DNA of 60,610 nt from Gammaproteobacteria bacterium (GTDB taxonomy: Bacteria > Pseudomonadota > Gammaproteobacteria > Steroidobacterales > GCA-2729495): the NCBI GenBank assembly GCA_020853135.1, contig JADYZO010000138.1:1-60610 (forward strand). The letters run 5' to 3'. The position numbers were made by a program, and so were the translations under genes. Numbering within the stretch: the first letter of the stretch is position 1; each line of letters begins with the position of its first letter. The notes below the pieces were generated by a model that saw nothing but the letters and a program-made list of their open reading frames with translations, did no database searches and had not been told where the DNA came from. Below are positions 24,303 through 32,061 of the stretch, one piece after another.

Positions 24303-24688
24303 CGCGCGCGACCTGGATGCCGCTGCTGGCGCTCCTCGCCCTCCTGGCCCTGGCACAGGGCGCGGTCAGTGCCGCCCGTGCTGATGAGGCAGCGGCGCCT
24401 GCCGGCCAGCCGGCAGCACCCGCCGGCGCTGCGACCAGGGGGCCGCCCGAGCGCCTGGATCTCGATCCCACGGCGATCCGCGGCAACCAGGAACTGCCCA
24501 AGGTCCTCTACATCGTGCCCTGGAAGGAACCCGGGCCGGCGGATCTGGCCGGGCGGCCGCTGAACAGCCTCGTGGATGAGGCGCTGGCACCCGTGGACCG
24601 TGAAGTGTTTCGCCGACAGATGCGCTATTTCGATGAATTGTACGCGGCGCGGGCAGCGGGGACTGCCGCCGCGGGGCAGGCGCGCTAG
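24299..24688 (+). CDS. Small exported protein of the Glt-like operon
   Basis: The 129-aa product has a signal peptide (LLALLALLALAQGAVSAARAD), an Ala/Pro-rich linker and a short conserved-looking segment (PERLDLDPTAIRGNQELPKVLYIVPWKEPGPADL) before a charged helix. I do not recognise the family. It overlaps the TPR lipoprotein gene by 4 nt and is the last gene before a hairpin and the TolQ-like gene. Confidence 0.72.
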   Translation: MTRATWMPLLALLALLALAQGAVSAARADEAAAPAGQPAAPAGAATRGPPERLDLDPTAIRGNQELPKVLYIVPWKEPGPADLAGRPLNSLVDEALAPVDREVFRRQMRYFDELYAARAAGTAAAGQAR

Positions 24689-24710
24689 CGGGCGCAGGCC
24701 GGGGTTGGTC

Positions 24711-24738
24711 CGGGCGCGGGAGCGCCCGCGTGTGTTTT
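24711..24738 (+). terminator. Intra-operon hairpin with weak U-tract
   Basis: CGGGCGC (24711-24717) and GCGCCCG (24722-24728) form a 7-bp stem with a GGGA tetraloop, followed by CGTGTGTTTT. The U-tract is imperfect, so it may thin transcription or process the message between the TPR half and the motor half of the operon. Confidence 0.4.
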
Positions 24739-24757
24739 CGATCAGGAGGCTGTGCAC

Positions 24758-25474
24758 ATGGAGATCTATTCATTCATCGTCGCTTTCTTCCGCGACGGCG
24801 GTTTCTTCCTCTACCCGATGGCGGCGGTGTTCGTCGCCGGCATCGCCATCGCCATCGAGCGCTGGGTCGTGCTGACGAAGGTCCGCATGGAGAACCGCCA
24901 GGCCTGGGAGCAGATCACGCCCAGCCTCAGGGCAGGCAACCTCACCGAAGCCATGAAGATCGCCGAGAAATCCGGCTCCGCACTCGGCACCGTGCTGTGC
25001 TACGGGCTGTCGCGGGCGCGGGCCACATCGCGCCGCGACGATGTCGAGAAGGCGATGGAGGAGAGCCTGCTGGAGATCATCCCGGGGCTGGACAAGCGCA
25101 CGCACTTCCTCGCCTCGCTGGCCAACATCGGCATGCTCATGGGCCTGCTCGGCACCATCGTCGGCCTGATCTCGGCCTTCGGCGCCATCTCCACGGCCAA
25201 CCCCGCCGACAAGGCGAGCCTGCTGGCGGCCAGTATCTCGGTGGCGATGAACAACACCGCCGGCGGCCTGATCGTCGCCATCACGCTGCTGATGAGCCAC
25301 ATGTTCCTGGAGGCGAAGACCACCGCGGTGATCGACAGCCTGGAGGTGGCGGCACTGAAGTTCCTCAACACCATCACCGAGCGTGGCCCGGGCCTGTCCC
25401 CGGCGACGGGTGCCGGTCCGGCCCAGTCCCCGGGGGTCGCGCGCAACCCGGCCGCGGCCCGCGGCACGGCCTGA
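24758..25474 (+). CDS. TolQ/ExbB/MotA-family proton channel, AglR-like
   Basis: The product has 238 aa. The ATG at 24758 has AGGAGG 8 nt upstream; the GTG at 24752 is too close to it. Three membrane segments fit the family: FFLYPMAAVFVAGIAIAIERWVV near residue 20, LASLANIGMLMGLLGTIVGLISAFGA near 130, and SVAMNNTAGGLIVAITLLMSHMF near 170. A large cytoplasmic loop lies between the first two. With the two TolR-like proteins it should form a proton-driven stator, the role AglR plays with AglQ and AglS. Confidence 0.9.
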   Translation: MEIYSFIVAFFRDGGFFLYPMAAVFVAGIAIAIERWVVLTKVRMENRQAWEQITPSLRAGNLTEAMKIAEKSGSALGTVLCYGLSRARATSRRDDVEKAMEESLLEIIPGLDKRTHFLASLANIGMLMGLLGTIVGLISAFGAISTANPADKASLLAASISVAMNNTAGGLIVAITLLMSHMFLEAKTTAVIDSLEVAALKFLNTITERGPGLSPATGAGPAQSPGVARNPAAARGTA

Positions 25475-25477
25475 GCC

Positions 25478-25987
25478 ATGAAGGCCGCGAAGCACGTCAG
25501 ACGCGCACGCCGGCGCCACCTGCGCCGGCGCGGGGCGGGCGACCTCAACATCGTGCCGATGATCGACATGATGGTGATCCTGGTGTTCTTCCTGATCTTC
25601 ACCGCGGTGTTCTCGCGGATCAGCATCCTCGAGCTCAACCTGCCGGCCGCGAGCGCGAGCCTGCCGGACCTGCCGCAGGGCCTGCACCTGGAGGTTATCG
25701 TGCGTGATGCAGCCATCGATGTGTCGGACCGCGATGCCGGCGTGCTGAAGAGCCTGCCGAAGGCGGCCGGCGGCTATGACCTGGCGGGCCTGGCCGAGTA
25801 CCTGAGGGCGGTGAAGACGCGATTTCCAGACCACCAGGACGCGACCATCCTGCTGGCGCCGGCGATTCCCTACGACGTGCTGGTGCAGGTGATGGATGCG
25901 GTGCGCGTCTACGAGGTGCCGGGCAGCCAGGGCTGGGCACGTGCCGAACTCTTCCCGAACATTGCCGTGGGGGATGCGCCGACATGA
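25478..25987 (+). CDS. TolR/ExbD-family stator protein (first), AglQ/AglS-like
   Basis: The product has 169 aa. A basic N-terminus leads into one membrane helix, NIVPMIDMMVILVFFLIF, with the proton-carrying aspartate in MID. A periplasmic domain follows (VIVRDAAIDVSDRDAGVL; FPDHQDATILLAPAIPYDVLVQVMDAVR), as in ExbD/TolR. It starts 3 nt after the TolQ-like gene and overlaps the second TolR-like gene by 4 nt. Confidence 0.9.
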   Translation: MKAAKHVRRARRRHLRRRGAGDLNIVPMIDMMVILVFFLIFTAVFSRISILELNLPAASASLPDLPQGLHLEVIVRDAAIDVSDRDAGVLKSLPKAAGGYDLAGLAEYLRAVKTRFPDHQDATILLAPAIPYDVLVQVMDAVRVYEVPGSQGWARAELFPNIAVGDAPT

Positions 25988-26487
25988 TGCCCACCCGCCT
26001 CAAGCAGCACCGCCAGCGGCGGCACACCACCGAGGGGCACCTGGCGCTGGTGCCGTTCATCGACATGATGACCATCCTCGTGGTGTTCCTGCTGCTGCAC
26101 ACCTCGGACGTGGACATCCTGCCGAACACGAAGAACATCGCCATCCCGCAGTCGGTCTCCGACGTGAAGCCGCGCGAGACGGTGGTGGTCATGGTGACCC
26201 GCGACAGCATCTACGTGGCGGGCCGGCTGGTGGGCAGCCTCGCCGATCTCGCTGCCGGCGGGGAGCCGGTCATCGAGCCGCTGAAGGCGGCGCTGCTCGG
26301 CCAGGGCGCGCGCATCCCCGGCAGGCCCGATGCGGCGGGCAGCCGCGAGGTCACCATCATGGGTGATCGCACCGTGCCGTACAGCATCCTGAAGAAGGTC
26401 ATGGCCACCTGCACCAGCGCCGATTTCGGCAAGGTGTCGCTGGCCGTGCTGGAACGCGAGCGGGCCCGGCCCCGCACCGCGGCCTGA
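25984..26487 (+). CDS. TolR/ExbD-family stator protein (second), AglQ/AglS-like
   Basis: The product has 167 aa. Its single membrane helix is LVPFIDMMTILVVFLLLH, with the aspartate conserved, followed by the periplasmic domain ending TVPYSILKKVMATCTSADFGKVSLAV. One TolQ-like and two different TolR-like proteins in a row is the AglRQS arrangement of Myxococcus gliding and sporulation motors and differs from the standard TolQR or ExbBD pair. A cysteine in MATCTS is unusual. Confidence 0.9.
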   Translation: MMPTRLKQHRQRRHTTEGHLALVPFIDMMTILVVFLLLHTSDVDILPNTKNIAIPQSVSDVKPRETVVVMVTRDSIYVAGRLVGSLADLAAGGEPVIEPLKAALLGQGARIPGRPDAAGSREVTIMGDRTVPYSILKKVMATCTSADFGKVSLAVLERERARPRTAA

Positions 26488-26500
26488 GGGGGCGGGCTCC

Positions 26501-27430
26501 ATGAGCGTCCACGTCCAATACCGGCTCTATGACCTGCCCTGGACCGCCGGGGCGGAGGTCGAGCAGCGCTTCCGGCGCATCCTGCGCAATGCCTTCATCG
26601 TCTACGCGCTGGTGGCGCTGCTGATGCCGTTCCTGCCGCTCGTCAAACCCGCGCACATCCAGGCACCGGAGATTCCCGAGCGCGTGGTGCAGCTCATCGT
26701 CGAGCAGCCGAAGCCGCCGCCTCCGCCGCCACCGGTGCCGGAGCAGCCCCGGCCCGAGCCGCAGGTGGCGAAAGTCGAGCCCAAGCCCGTGTTGCGCCAG
26801 CCGGTGCCCGTGGATCGTCGCGAGGAAGCGCGCAGGAAGGCACAGAGCTCCGGCCTGCTGGCCCTCCAGAAGGACCTCGCTGACCTGCGCGACACCGATG
26901 TCACGGCGAAGCTGTCCGCGACGCGGCAGCTCGGCGCGGTGGCCGGTGATGCCCCGCGGGTGGAGCGCTCGCTGATCACCGCCAGGGCGGGGCAGGGCAG
27001 CGGTGGCATCAACACCGCGGCGCTCAGCCGCAACACGGGCGGCGGGGCGCTCGCCGGGCGCGACACCACCCGGGTGACCAGCAACCTGGCCGGCATGGCG
27101 GCCGCCGCGGACACCGCACCGCGCGGCGCCAGCGGCAAGCCCTCGCGCAGCCGCGAGGAAATCGAGATGGTCTTCGACCAGAACAAGGGCGCGATCCATG
27201 CGCTCTACAGCCGCGCGCTGCGCCGTGACCCGTCACTGCAGGGCAAGCTGGTGCTGCGGCTGACCATCGAGCCCTCGGGCGCGGTGTCGGCCTGCGAGGT
27301 CGTTTCCTCGGAGATCGAAGACGCCGAGTTGCTGCAGAAGCTGGTGGCCCGGGTGAAAATGTTCCGCTTCCTGGACAAGGACGTGGCGACCGTCACCACC
27401 ACCAAGCCCATCGACTTTTTCCCGGCCTGA
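26501..27430 (+). CDS. TonB-like AgmX/PglI C-terminal domain protein, GltG/GltJ-like
   Basis: The product has 309 aa. One membrane helix lies at about residues 32-48 (AFIVYALVALLMPFLPLV). A proline-rich periplasmic arm follows (KPPPPPPPVPEQPRPEPQ), and a C-terminal AgmX/PglI-type TonB-like domain (EIEMVFDQNKGAIHALYSRALRRDPSLQGK and LTIEPSGAVSACEVVSSEI). It lacks the N-terminal FHA or zinc-finger domains of GltG and GltJ. It likely carries force from the TolQ/TolR stator to the TPR proteins or outer membrane. It is the last gene of the operon. Confidence 0.87.
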   Translation: MSVHVQYRLYDLPWTAGAEVEQRFRRILRNAFIVYALVALLMPFLPLVKPAHIQAPEIPERVVQLIVEQPKPPPPPPPVPEQPRPEPQVAKVEPKPVLRQPVPVDRREEARRKAQSSGLLALQKDLADLRDTDVTAKLSATRQLGAVAGDAPRVERSLITARAGQGSGGINTAALSRNTGGGALAGRDTTRVTSNLAGMAAAADTAPRGASGKPSRSREEIEMVFDQNKGAIHALYSRALRRDPSLQGKLVLRLTIEPSGAVSACEVVSSEIEDAELLQKLVARVKMFRFLDKDVATVTTTKPIDFFPA

Positions 27431-27941
27431 GCTGCTGCGTCGTGCCGATCCGCGGTCGGGTAACCTGCTGAAAGACAAGGCATGCAGGCGGATCAGGCAG
27501 TCCGCGCGGTTGAATTTGCAAGTGGCTGACTGGCAAGGGAAACCACATCAACCTTGCGCAAACCGTCGCGGGCGGAACGACCGGGCACTACTGCAATGCG
27601 AAAAAAGCTGCGGTCCAGCGATGGAGAATCAAATACTTACCGAGCGCTGGCTTGACATAAATGGGGTGATCCACCGGATTGCCGACTGATCGGCCCGGCC
27701 CCGGTCTGGTCTGTATATACTGGCCCTGCCTTCCAACCGAGCCCCGGCCTGTCACAGGCTTCAGGTCACGCGCCCCGTGCGCTGCCTCCCGCGGGTTGGT
27801 TCGGCAGGCCCGCGCCCGAGCAGATTCCTGAATTTGCGTCCGGCGTCCCGGGAAGCAGTTCTGCCGAGGTCTCCTGTCGGGGTTGCACCATCGGTAGTAT
27901 TTTCCGGGGCGCCGGGCCAACCCTGCTGTCCACCCATCGCC
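27431..27941. other. About 510 bp with no recognised gene
   Basis: This stretch separates the Glt-like operon from a minus-strand gene group. It is more AT-rich than its surroundings at 27590-27660. On the minus strand CCAGCG/CGCTGG arms (27650-27645 and 27620-27615) with a long loop are followed by a T run (27607-27601), a poor terminator candidate. Weak frames on the minus strand (for example 27588-27920) have no recognisable protein character. No RNA family is recognised. Confidence 0.55.
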
Positions 27942-28148
27942 CTAGCGGCAGCCGAGCTTGCGCTGCTCCTCGAGTTTCTGCCGCTGCGCCAGCAGCTTGC
28001 GTCCACGCCTTGCGGTGTAGCCGGCGCGGCGTTCCGCGGCGATGTCCTCCAGGCGCTGCCTGATGCGCCGGCATTGCTGGTCATCGCGCTGCGCCGCCAG
28101 CGCCGGCGTCGCGAACAGCAACGCGGCGAGAAAATGCCGTCTGTCCAT
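27942..28148 (-). CDS. Small exported basic protein
   Basis: The 68-aa protein begins MDRRHFLAALLFATPALAAQ, a short signal peptide with a Tat-like RR start. The mature part has a C...C pair (QQCRRIRQRLEDIAAERRAGY ... KLGC) and many Arg/Lys. Similar short proteins occur in gammaproteobacteria without known function. Its frame is open further upstream but only the ATG at 28148 gives a signal peptide. Confidence 0.7.
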   Translation of the reverse strand: MDRRHFLAALLFATPALAAQRDDQQCRRIRQRLEDIAAERRAGYTARRGRKLLAQRQKLEEQRKLGCR

Positions 28149-28242
28149 CGTGGATCCCCTGCGTGGTGTGGGAGGGGAATCCTGGCTGCGGGTGTTGCGG
28201 GCAGCCAGCCCGGAATCCGGCGCGAGGCGCCGGAAATCCGCG

Positions 28243-28617
28243 TCAGGGCGCCATGCGGGCCAGGACGAATTCCTCGACGACGCGTCCGCCGACGAGGTGC
28301 TCCTGGATGATGCGCTCGAGGACCTCCGGGGTGCAGCTGCGATACCAGACACCCTCGGGATAGACCACCGCCACAGGGCCCTGCATGCAGACCTGCAGGC
28401 AATTGGCCTTGCTGCGGTAGATGCCGCCGGCCCCGGTGAGGCGCAACTCCACCAGGCGTTTCTTCAGGTACTGCCAGGACTCCAGCCCTGCCTCGCGGCT
28501 GCAGCACTTGGGCTGCGACTGGTCGGCACACAGGAAGATGTGACGACGGATCGCAGGTATGCCGAGACGCCCGATGCGGTCGGCCAGGCTCTCGCCCGGT
28601 GTGGCATCACGCCCCAT
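28243..28617 (-). CDS. Thioredoxin-like [2Fe-2S] ferredoxin
   Basis: The product has 124 aa. [20 protein letters not shown] supplies the first cluster cysteines and [21 protein letters not shown] the second pair, matching the thioredoxin-fold 2Fe-2S ferredoxins. It is a soluble electron carrier. Its start abuts the end of the AhpD-like gene, placing it in the same minus-strand transcript as the redox proteins at 28617-31556. Confidence 0.88.
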   Translation of the reverse strand: MGRDATPGESLADRIGRLGIPAIRRHIFLCADQSQPKCCSREAGLESWQYLKKRLVELRLTGAGGIYRSKANCLQVCMQGPVAVVYPEGVWYRSCTPEVLERIIQEHLVGGRVVEEFVLARMAP

Positions 28618-29090
28618 CAGCGCTGCTTCGCCGGGCCGTGCGGGCTGACGTAGCTGCCGACGGCCGTGCGGAAAGCAACGTTCATCCGGTTCCAGCCGTT
28701 GATCGCGATGATGGCCAGCGTGAGGTCAACCAGTGCCTTCTCGTCGAAGTGCGCCCGTACCTCGGCATACACGCTGTCTGAGACTTCCCCGGTGTCGATC
28801 CGGGTGACCGCCTCGGTCCAGGCGAGCGCCGCCCGCTCGCGGGCGCTGTAGCACGGGGCATCCCGCCACACCGGGAGCAGGTAGAGCCGCTGCTCGGTTT
28901 CCCCCCGCGCGCGGGCATCCTTGGTGTGCATGTCCAGGCACCAGGCGCAGCCATTGATCTGCGAGGCGCGGGACTTGACCAGTTCGAGCAGTGGTTCCTC
29001 GAGTCCGCAGGCGTGCACCTGCTGCTCGGTGTGCAGCATGGCCTTGAAGGCCGCGGGCGAGGCAAGCTTGTAGTCGAGACGTTGTTGCAT
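28617..29090 (-). CDS. Carboxymuconolactone decarboxylase/AhpD-like protein
   Basis: The product has 157 aa. The signature [28 protein letters not shown] contains the peroxidatic CXXC and downstream His of AhpD-like alkylhydroperoxidases. The C-terminal [27 protein letters not shown] is the typical helix. Such proteins reduce peroxides with electrons from lipoyl or thioredoxin-type donors. The downstream ferredoxin overlaps its end by one nucleotide. Confidence 0.88.
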   Translation of the reverse strand: MQQRLDYKLASPAAFKAMLHTEQQVHACGLEEPLLELVKSRASQINGCAWCLDMHTKDARARGETEQRLYLLPVWRDAPCYSARERAALAWTEAVTRIDTGEVSDSVYAEVRAHFDEKALVDLTLAIIAINGWNRMNVAFRTAVGSYVSPHGPAKQR

Positions 29091-29093
29091 GGC

Positions 29094-29333
29094 TTACTCC
29101 TGGGTGGTGCCGCCGGCCTTGGGGGCCAGGCGGTGCAGCAGCGCGTTGAAGCGGCTCCATATCCGCGGATCCGCCTGCCGGTAGAAGGCGCAGGCGCGCC
29201 CGGCCAGCCGGCAGGCCTCCTCGACCCCGCCTGCCGCGGCCAGCGCCCTGAGGCTGGCGAGCAGGAGCTCATCGGGTGGCGCAATGGCGGTGGAAGGCGG
29301 CTTCCCGGCGCTGGTGTGCCCGTCACTCATCAC
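29094..29333 (-). CDS. Small helical unknown protein
   Basis: The 79-aa, alanine-rich protein (LLLASLRALAAAGGVEEACRLAGRACAFYRQADPRIWSRFNALLHRL) looks like two helical hairpins with two cysteines. It overlaps the end of the MIP18/PaaD gene by 11 nt and ends 3 nt before the AhpD-like gene. No family is recognised; it may be a partner of the neighbouring iron-sulfur proteins. Confidence 0.6.
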   Translation of the reverse strand: MMSDGHTSAGKPPSTAIAPPDELLLASLRALAAAGGVEEACRLAGRACAFYRQADPRIWSRFNALLHRLAPKAGGTTQE

Positions 29334-29649
29334 GTATCCGGAAATGTGCCTTGGCTTGCGCTGACATCATCCGGGGCACCCACGGTGGATTATAGGTGAG
29401 GATGATCTCGGCCTCGTCGATGCCCTCGATGGAGAAGGCCGCATCACGCGCGCCCATGCGCAGGTAATCGGTTGCCGGGCAGCCGCGGGTCGTCGTCGTC
29501 ATCGTGATGATCGCCTCGCGGCCGTCCTTTACTGCGACATCATAGATCAGGCCGAGATCGACGATGTTGTAGCCGAGCTCCGGATCGATCACCAGCTTCA
29601 GCGCCTCCCGCACCTGGTCCACCGCGGCACTCCCGGGCACCTCGCTCAT
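29323..29649 (-). CDS. MIP18/PaaD-family (DUF59) metal-sulfur cluster protein
   Basis: The product has 108 aa. The family pattern is complete: VIDPELGYNIVDLGLIYDV, then ITMTTTTRGCPATDYLRMGA with the conserved cysteine, and ILTYNPPWVPRMMS. Members (SufT, PaaD) help insert iron-sulfur clusters into target proteins. It overlaps the DUF2249 gene start by 4 nt. The haem/iron-sulfur setting suggests a client in this operon. Confidence 0.9.
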   Translation of the reverse strand: MSEVPGSAAVDQVREALKLVIDPELGYNIVDLGLIYDVAVKDGREAIITMTTTTRGCPATDYLRMGARDAAFSIEGIDEAEIILTYNPPWVPRMMSAQAKAHFRIRDE

Positions 29650-30182
29650 GCTGCGGCTCCGGGTGGTGGCGTACCGGCACGGATCAGCACCCGGTAGGTC
29701 GTCCCGTCGGGCTCGAAGCCGCCGCGCCAGCTGTGGCCACGCTTCTGCAGTTCCTGGAACAGGAAGACCGGCTCGCGGCAGAGCAGTGCCGCCAGCACCT
29801 GGCCGGGGGCCAGCACTTCGAGCGCGGCCAGCGTGCGCACCATGGGCTCGGGCGGATCGAGCTGCCGGTTGTCCAGTTCCCGGAGCGGCGCGGGCCAGTC
29901 TTCGCTGCCGGCCGGCGCCGCGCCGGCGGCCTTCGCGGCGGGAGCAGGCGGGGACACGGCCGGGGTGAAGTCGACCTGCCAGTCGCCGCCGGCCAGTTCC
30001 CGGGCCTCGTGCGTGAAACCCCTGGAACCCATGAGGCTCAGCAGGGGCGCCGGCTTGAAGGTGGCGAACAGGCGCAGGCCCTGGCCGGGCGCGAGGCCCT
30101 GCACCGCCTGCATGATCTGCGTGAACGGTTCACCGCCCGAGCGCAGGATGGGGCGCACATCGAGTTCCACGAAGCCTGTCAT
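29646..30182 (-). CDS. Double DUF2249 protein
   Basis: The product has 178 aa with two related halves: VELDVRPILRSGGEPFTQIMQAVQGLAPGQGLRLFATFKPAPLLSLMGSRGF, then, after an Ala/Pro linker, RELDNRQLDPPEPMVRTLAALEVLAPGQVLAALLCREPVFLFQELQKRGH. Each has the ELD-R-L ... G-x-x-PVP-like layout of DUF2249. The family is often encoded with NnrS, hemerythrin and denitrification genes. It starts 12 nt downstream of the NnrS-like gene. Confidence 0.85.
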   Translation of the reverse strand: MTGFVELDVRPILRSGGEPFTQIMQAVQGLAPGQGLRLFATFKPAPLLSLMGSRGFTHEARELAGGDWQVDFTPAVSPPAPAAKAAGAAPAGSEDWPAPLRELDNRQLDPPEPMVRTLAALEVLAPGQVLAALLCREPVFLFQELQKRGHSWRGGFEPDGTTYRVLIRAGTPPPGAAA

Positions 30183-30194
30183 GGCAGTTTCCTC

Positions 30195-31556
30195 TCAGCT
30201 GGGGACAAAGGTGGACAGCAGGCGTGGCGGGCGGCTTCCGGCAGGCAGGCGCAATTCGCTCCCGACGTTGACCAGCCGGCGGGTGCGGGCCAGTTCGAAC
30301 GCAATACCCGCGGTAGCTGCGCACATGGCGAATGCGGCAGCGCGAAACACCAGCGGCATCCCGGCCAGCAGAGCCAGCGTGGCGGCGTCCACGGCCGCGA
30401 AATACAGCCAGAACCACCGGGCAGCGCGCGGCTCGACGACGAGATCCTGGACGCGCGGTGTGGGCGTCTTGCCGAGCACGGGCCCGTAGCATTCCAGCCA
30501 GGTCACGAAGGCGACGATCTTGTAGAGCATGGCCAGCCCCAGTCCGGACAGCCAGCCAAAGCAGACCAGGAAGACCAGCGCTCCGGCGTGACGGGCGAGC
30601 AGGCCGGATGCCACGAGGACAATGAGCAGGACGGTCGCTCCGGCCAGATGCCCGAGCGCCACGCCGGCCATCCGGCTGTTGAGTTCGATCAGGGGGCGCA
30701 GGCGCTTGCGATAAAGCTGCACGGCGTCGCGTGCGTAAAGCGCGAGGCAGCCCAGTCCGGTAAGGCCGGCGACCAGCAGCACGAGGCCCGGATCATGCCC
30801 GGCAGAGGCAACGACCGCGCCTGCGCCGATGACGATGGCGAGCGCTGCGCAGCCGAGGCGGAGGGTCCAGCGGGTGGTCGGACCATCGAGTTCGGGCGAG
30901 AGCATGAACATGGCGAGCAGCCGGTGGCTGACACCGATGGCCGTGAAGGTCAGCCAGCCGGCGAGGCCGGCGATGATGTGGAGCGGCAGGCCGTGGGCCT
31001 GGAGGTTGGCCAGCGGCAGCGTGCGCGCATAGCCACCGAAGCCGAGCGTGAAGATGATGCCGAAGCTGACCGTCGCAGCCACGCTGGCAAGCCCGATGGT
31101 GACGAATTGTGCCGGCAGGTTCAGTGGCCGTGCGGCGTACAACGTGCGACCGAGGTTCCACAGCGCCAGGCCGAAACCGCCGCTGAGCAGGACGGTGGTG
31201 GCGAGGAATGTCGCGGGGATGAACGGCAGCCGGCCCGCGAGCTGCAGGAAGCCGGCAACGAGCGTCCCGAGACCCAGGAGGATGAGCACGAGCGTGGGCA
31301 GCGGCAGCTCGTTGCTGTGAATCGGGCCGGCGACCAGCACGGGCACGAACTGGAACAGCGCGCCCAGCATCAGCAGGCTGAGCCAGCCGAGCGTGACGCA
31401 GTGGACGAGGGCAAGGGTCTCCGGCGAGCGCAGTCCGGTGGCCGGATAACCGAAGCCTGCGACCATGAGCGCCTCGGCCAGCAGCAGGAACAGGACTGCG
31501 GCAGCGAAGTAGGCGGGTGTCCAGCGTGAGAGGGTTGCGCCCGGCATTGCCGGCAT
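30195..31556 (-). CDS. NnrS-like multi-pass membrane protein
   Basis: The product has 453 aa, started at ATG 31556 with GGGAG upstream. About twelve hydrophobic helices include AAAVLFLLLAEALMVAGFGY, LGWLSLLMLGALFQFVPVLVAGPI and HIIAGLAGWLTFTAIGVSHRLLAMFML. Histidines in LVHCVTLGW, LQAHGLPLHIIAG and GVSHRLLAMF fit haem- or copper-binding NnrS-type proteins, which help cells cope with nitric oxide. It lies in a DUF2249 / NnrS / DUF2249 group, typical of NO or denitrification loci, but no nitrite or NO reductase is in the window. Confidence 0.78.
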   Translation of the reverse strand: MPAMPGATLSRWTPAYFAAAVLFLLLAEALMVAGFGYPATGLRSPETLALVHCVTLGWLSLLMLGALFQFVPVLVAGPIHSNELPLPTLVLILLGLGTLVAGFLQLAGRLPFIPATFLATTVLLSGGFGLALWNLGRTLYAARPLNLPAQFVTIGLASVAATVSFGIIFTLGFGGYARTLPLANLQAHGLPLHIIAGLAGWLTFTAIGVSHRLLAMFMLSPELDGPTTRWTLRLGCAALAIVIGAGAVVASAGHDPGLVLLVAGLTGLGCLALYARDAVQLYRKRLRPLIELNSRMAGVALGHLAGATVLLIVLVASGLLARHAGALVFLVCFGWLSGLGLAMLYKIVAFVTWLECYGPVLGKTPTPRVQDLVVEPRAARWFWLYFAAVDAATLALLAGMPLVFRAAAFAMCAATAGIAFELARTRRLVNVGSELRLPAGSRPPRLLSTFVPS

Positions 31557-31618
31557 GGTCAGGCTCCCGGGCAGCCGGCGGATCTTGCCGTGGCAGCCGC
31601 CGGCTGCCGCCCGGTGAC

Positions 31619-31870
31619 TCAGTGCTTCAGCCGGCCGATCCTGACCCGCCAGGCGACCGGCCCGGATTCCAGGTAGGTCCAGGAGAACTGCTTCGGGTGC
31701 TCGGCCTCGAGCTGGTAGTACAGGGGCTTTGGGTCGTGGTCGTTGATGAACACGAAAGCATCGCCGGGCTGAAGGTTGTCGACCATCTCGAAGATCGTGG
31801 CGTGCCGCTGCATCGGGATCAGGTGGCGGATGTCGATTTCCCGGGTGGCCGGGCCGTGGCTGTCTGACAT
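31619..31870 (-). CDS. DUF2249 protein, single domain
   Basis: The 83-aa product starts MSDSHGPATREIDIRHLIPMQRH, with GAGGAAG upstream. The core FEMVDNLQPGDAFVFINDHDPKPLYYQLEAEHPKQFSWTYLESGPVAWRVRIGRL matches DUF2249 closely. It is the first gene of the minus-strand NnrS group, 62 nt before the NnrS-like gene. Confidence 0.88.
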   Translation of the reverse strand: MSDSHGPATREIDIRHLIPMQRHATIFEMVDNLQPGDAFVFINDHDPKPLYYQLEAEHPKQFSWTYLESGPVAWRVRIGRLKH

Positions 31871-32061
31871 GGTTGTCTTCCTCGGTGGCATGTTGGGATG
31901 AAGCGGGACCGCATTGCAGGGTCCGCCATGTCCTGCGAACCCACGGTACGGACGATGACAAGCTTCCTCCTGCAAAGAGGTATTGTCAATATGTGTTTGC
32001 GCCGGATGAGGGGTTGCAGGAAAATGCGGCCCCACGCCACGCATGAAGAGGAGACACGGTC
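31871..32061. promoter_or_regulatory. Divergent promoter region of the DUF2249/NnrS and FmdE-like genes
   Basis: About 190 bp between two divergent genes with an AT-rich island at 31970-31995. A perfect -35 hexamer TTGACA occurs on the minus strand (31989-31984), but no good -10 box lies 16-18 nt further, which is common for activator-dependent promoters. No full FNR or NsrR palindrome is visible. Confidence 0.4.

Noticed and set aside
27588-27920. Possible 110-codon gene on the minus strand in the large gap
   Set aside because: Arg/Pro-rich with no recognised segment and no convincing ribosome site.
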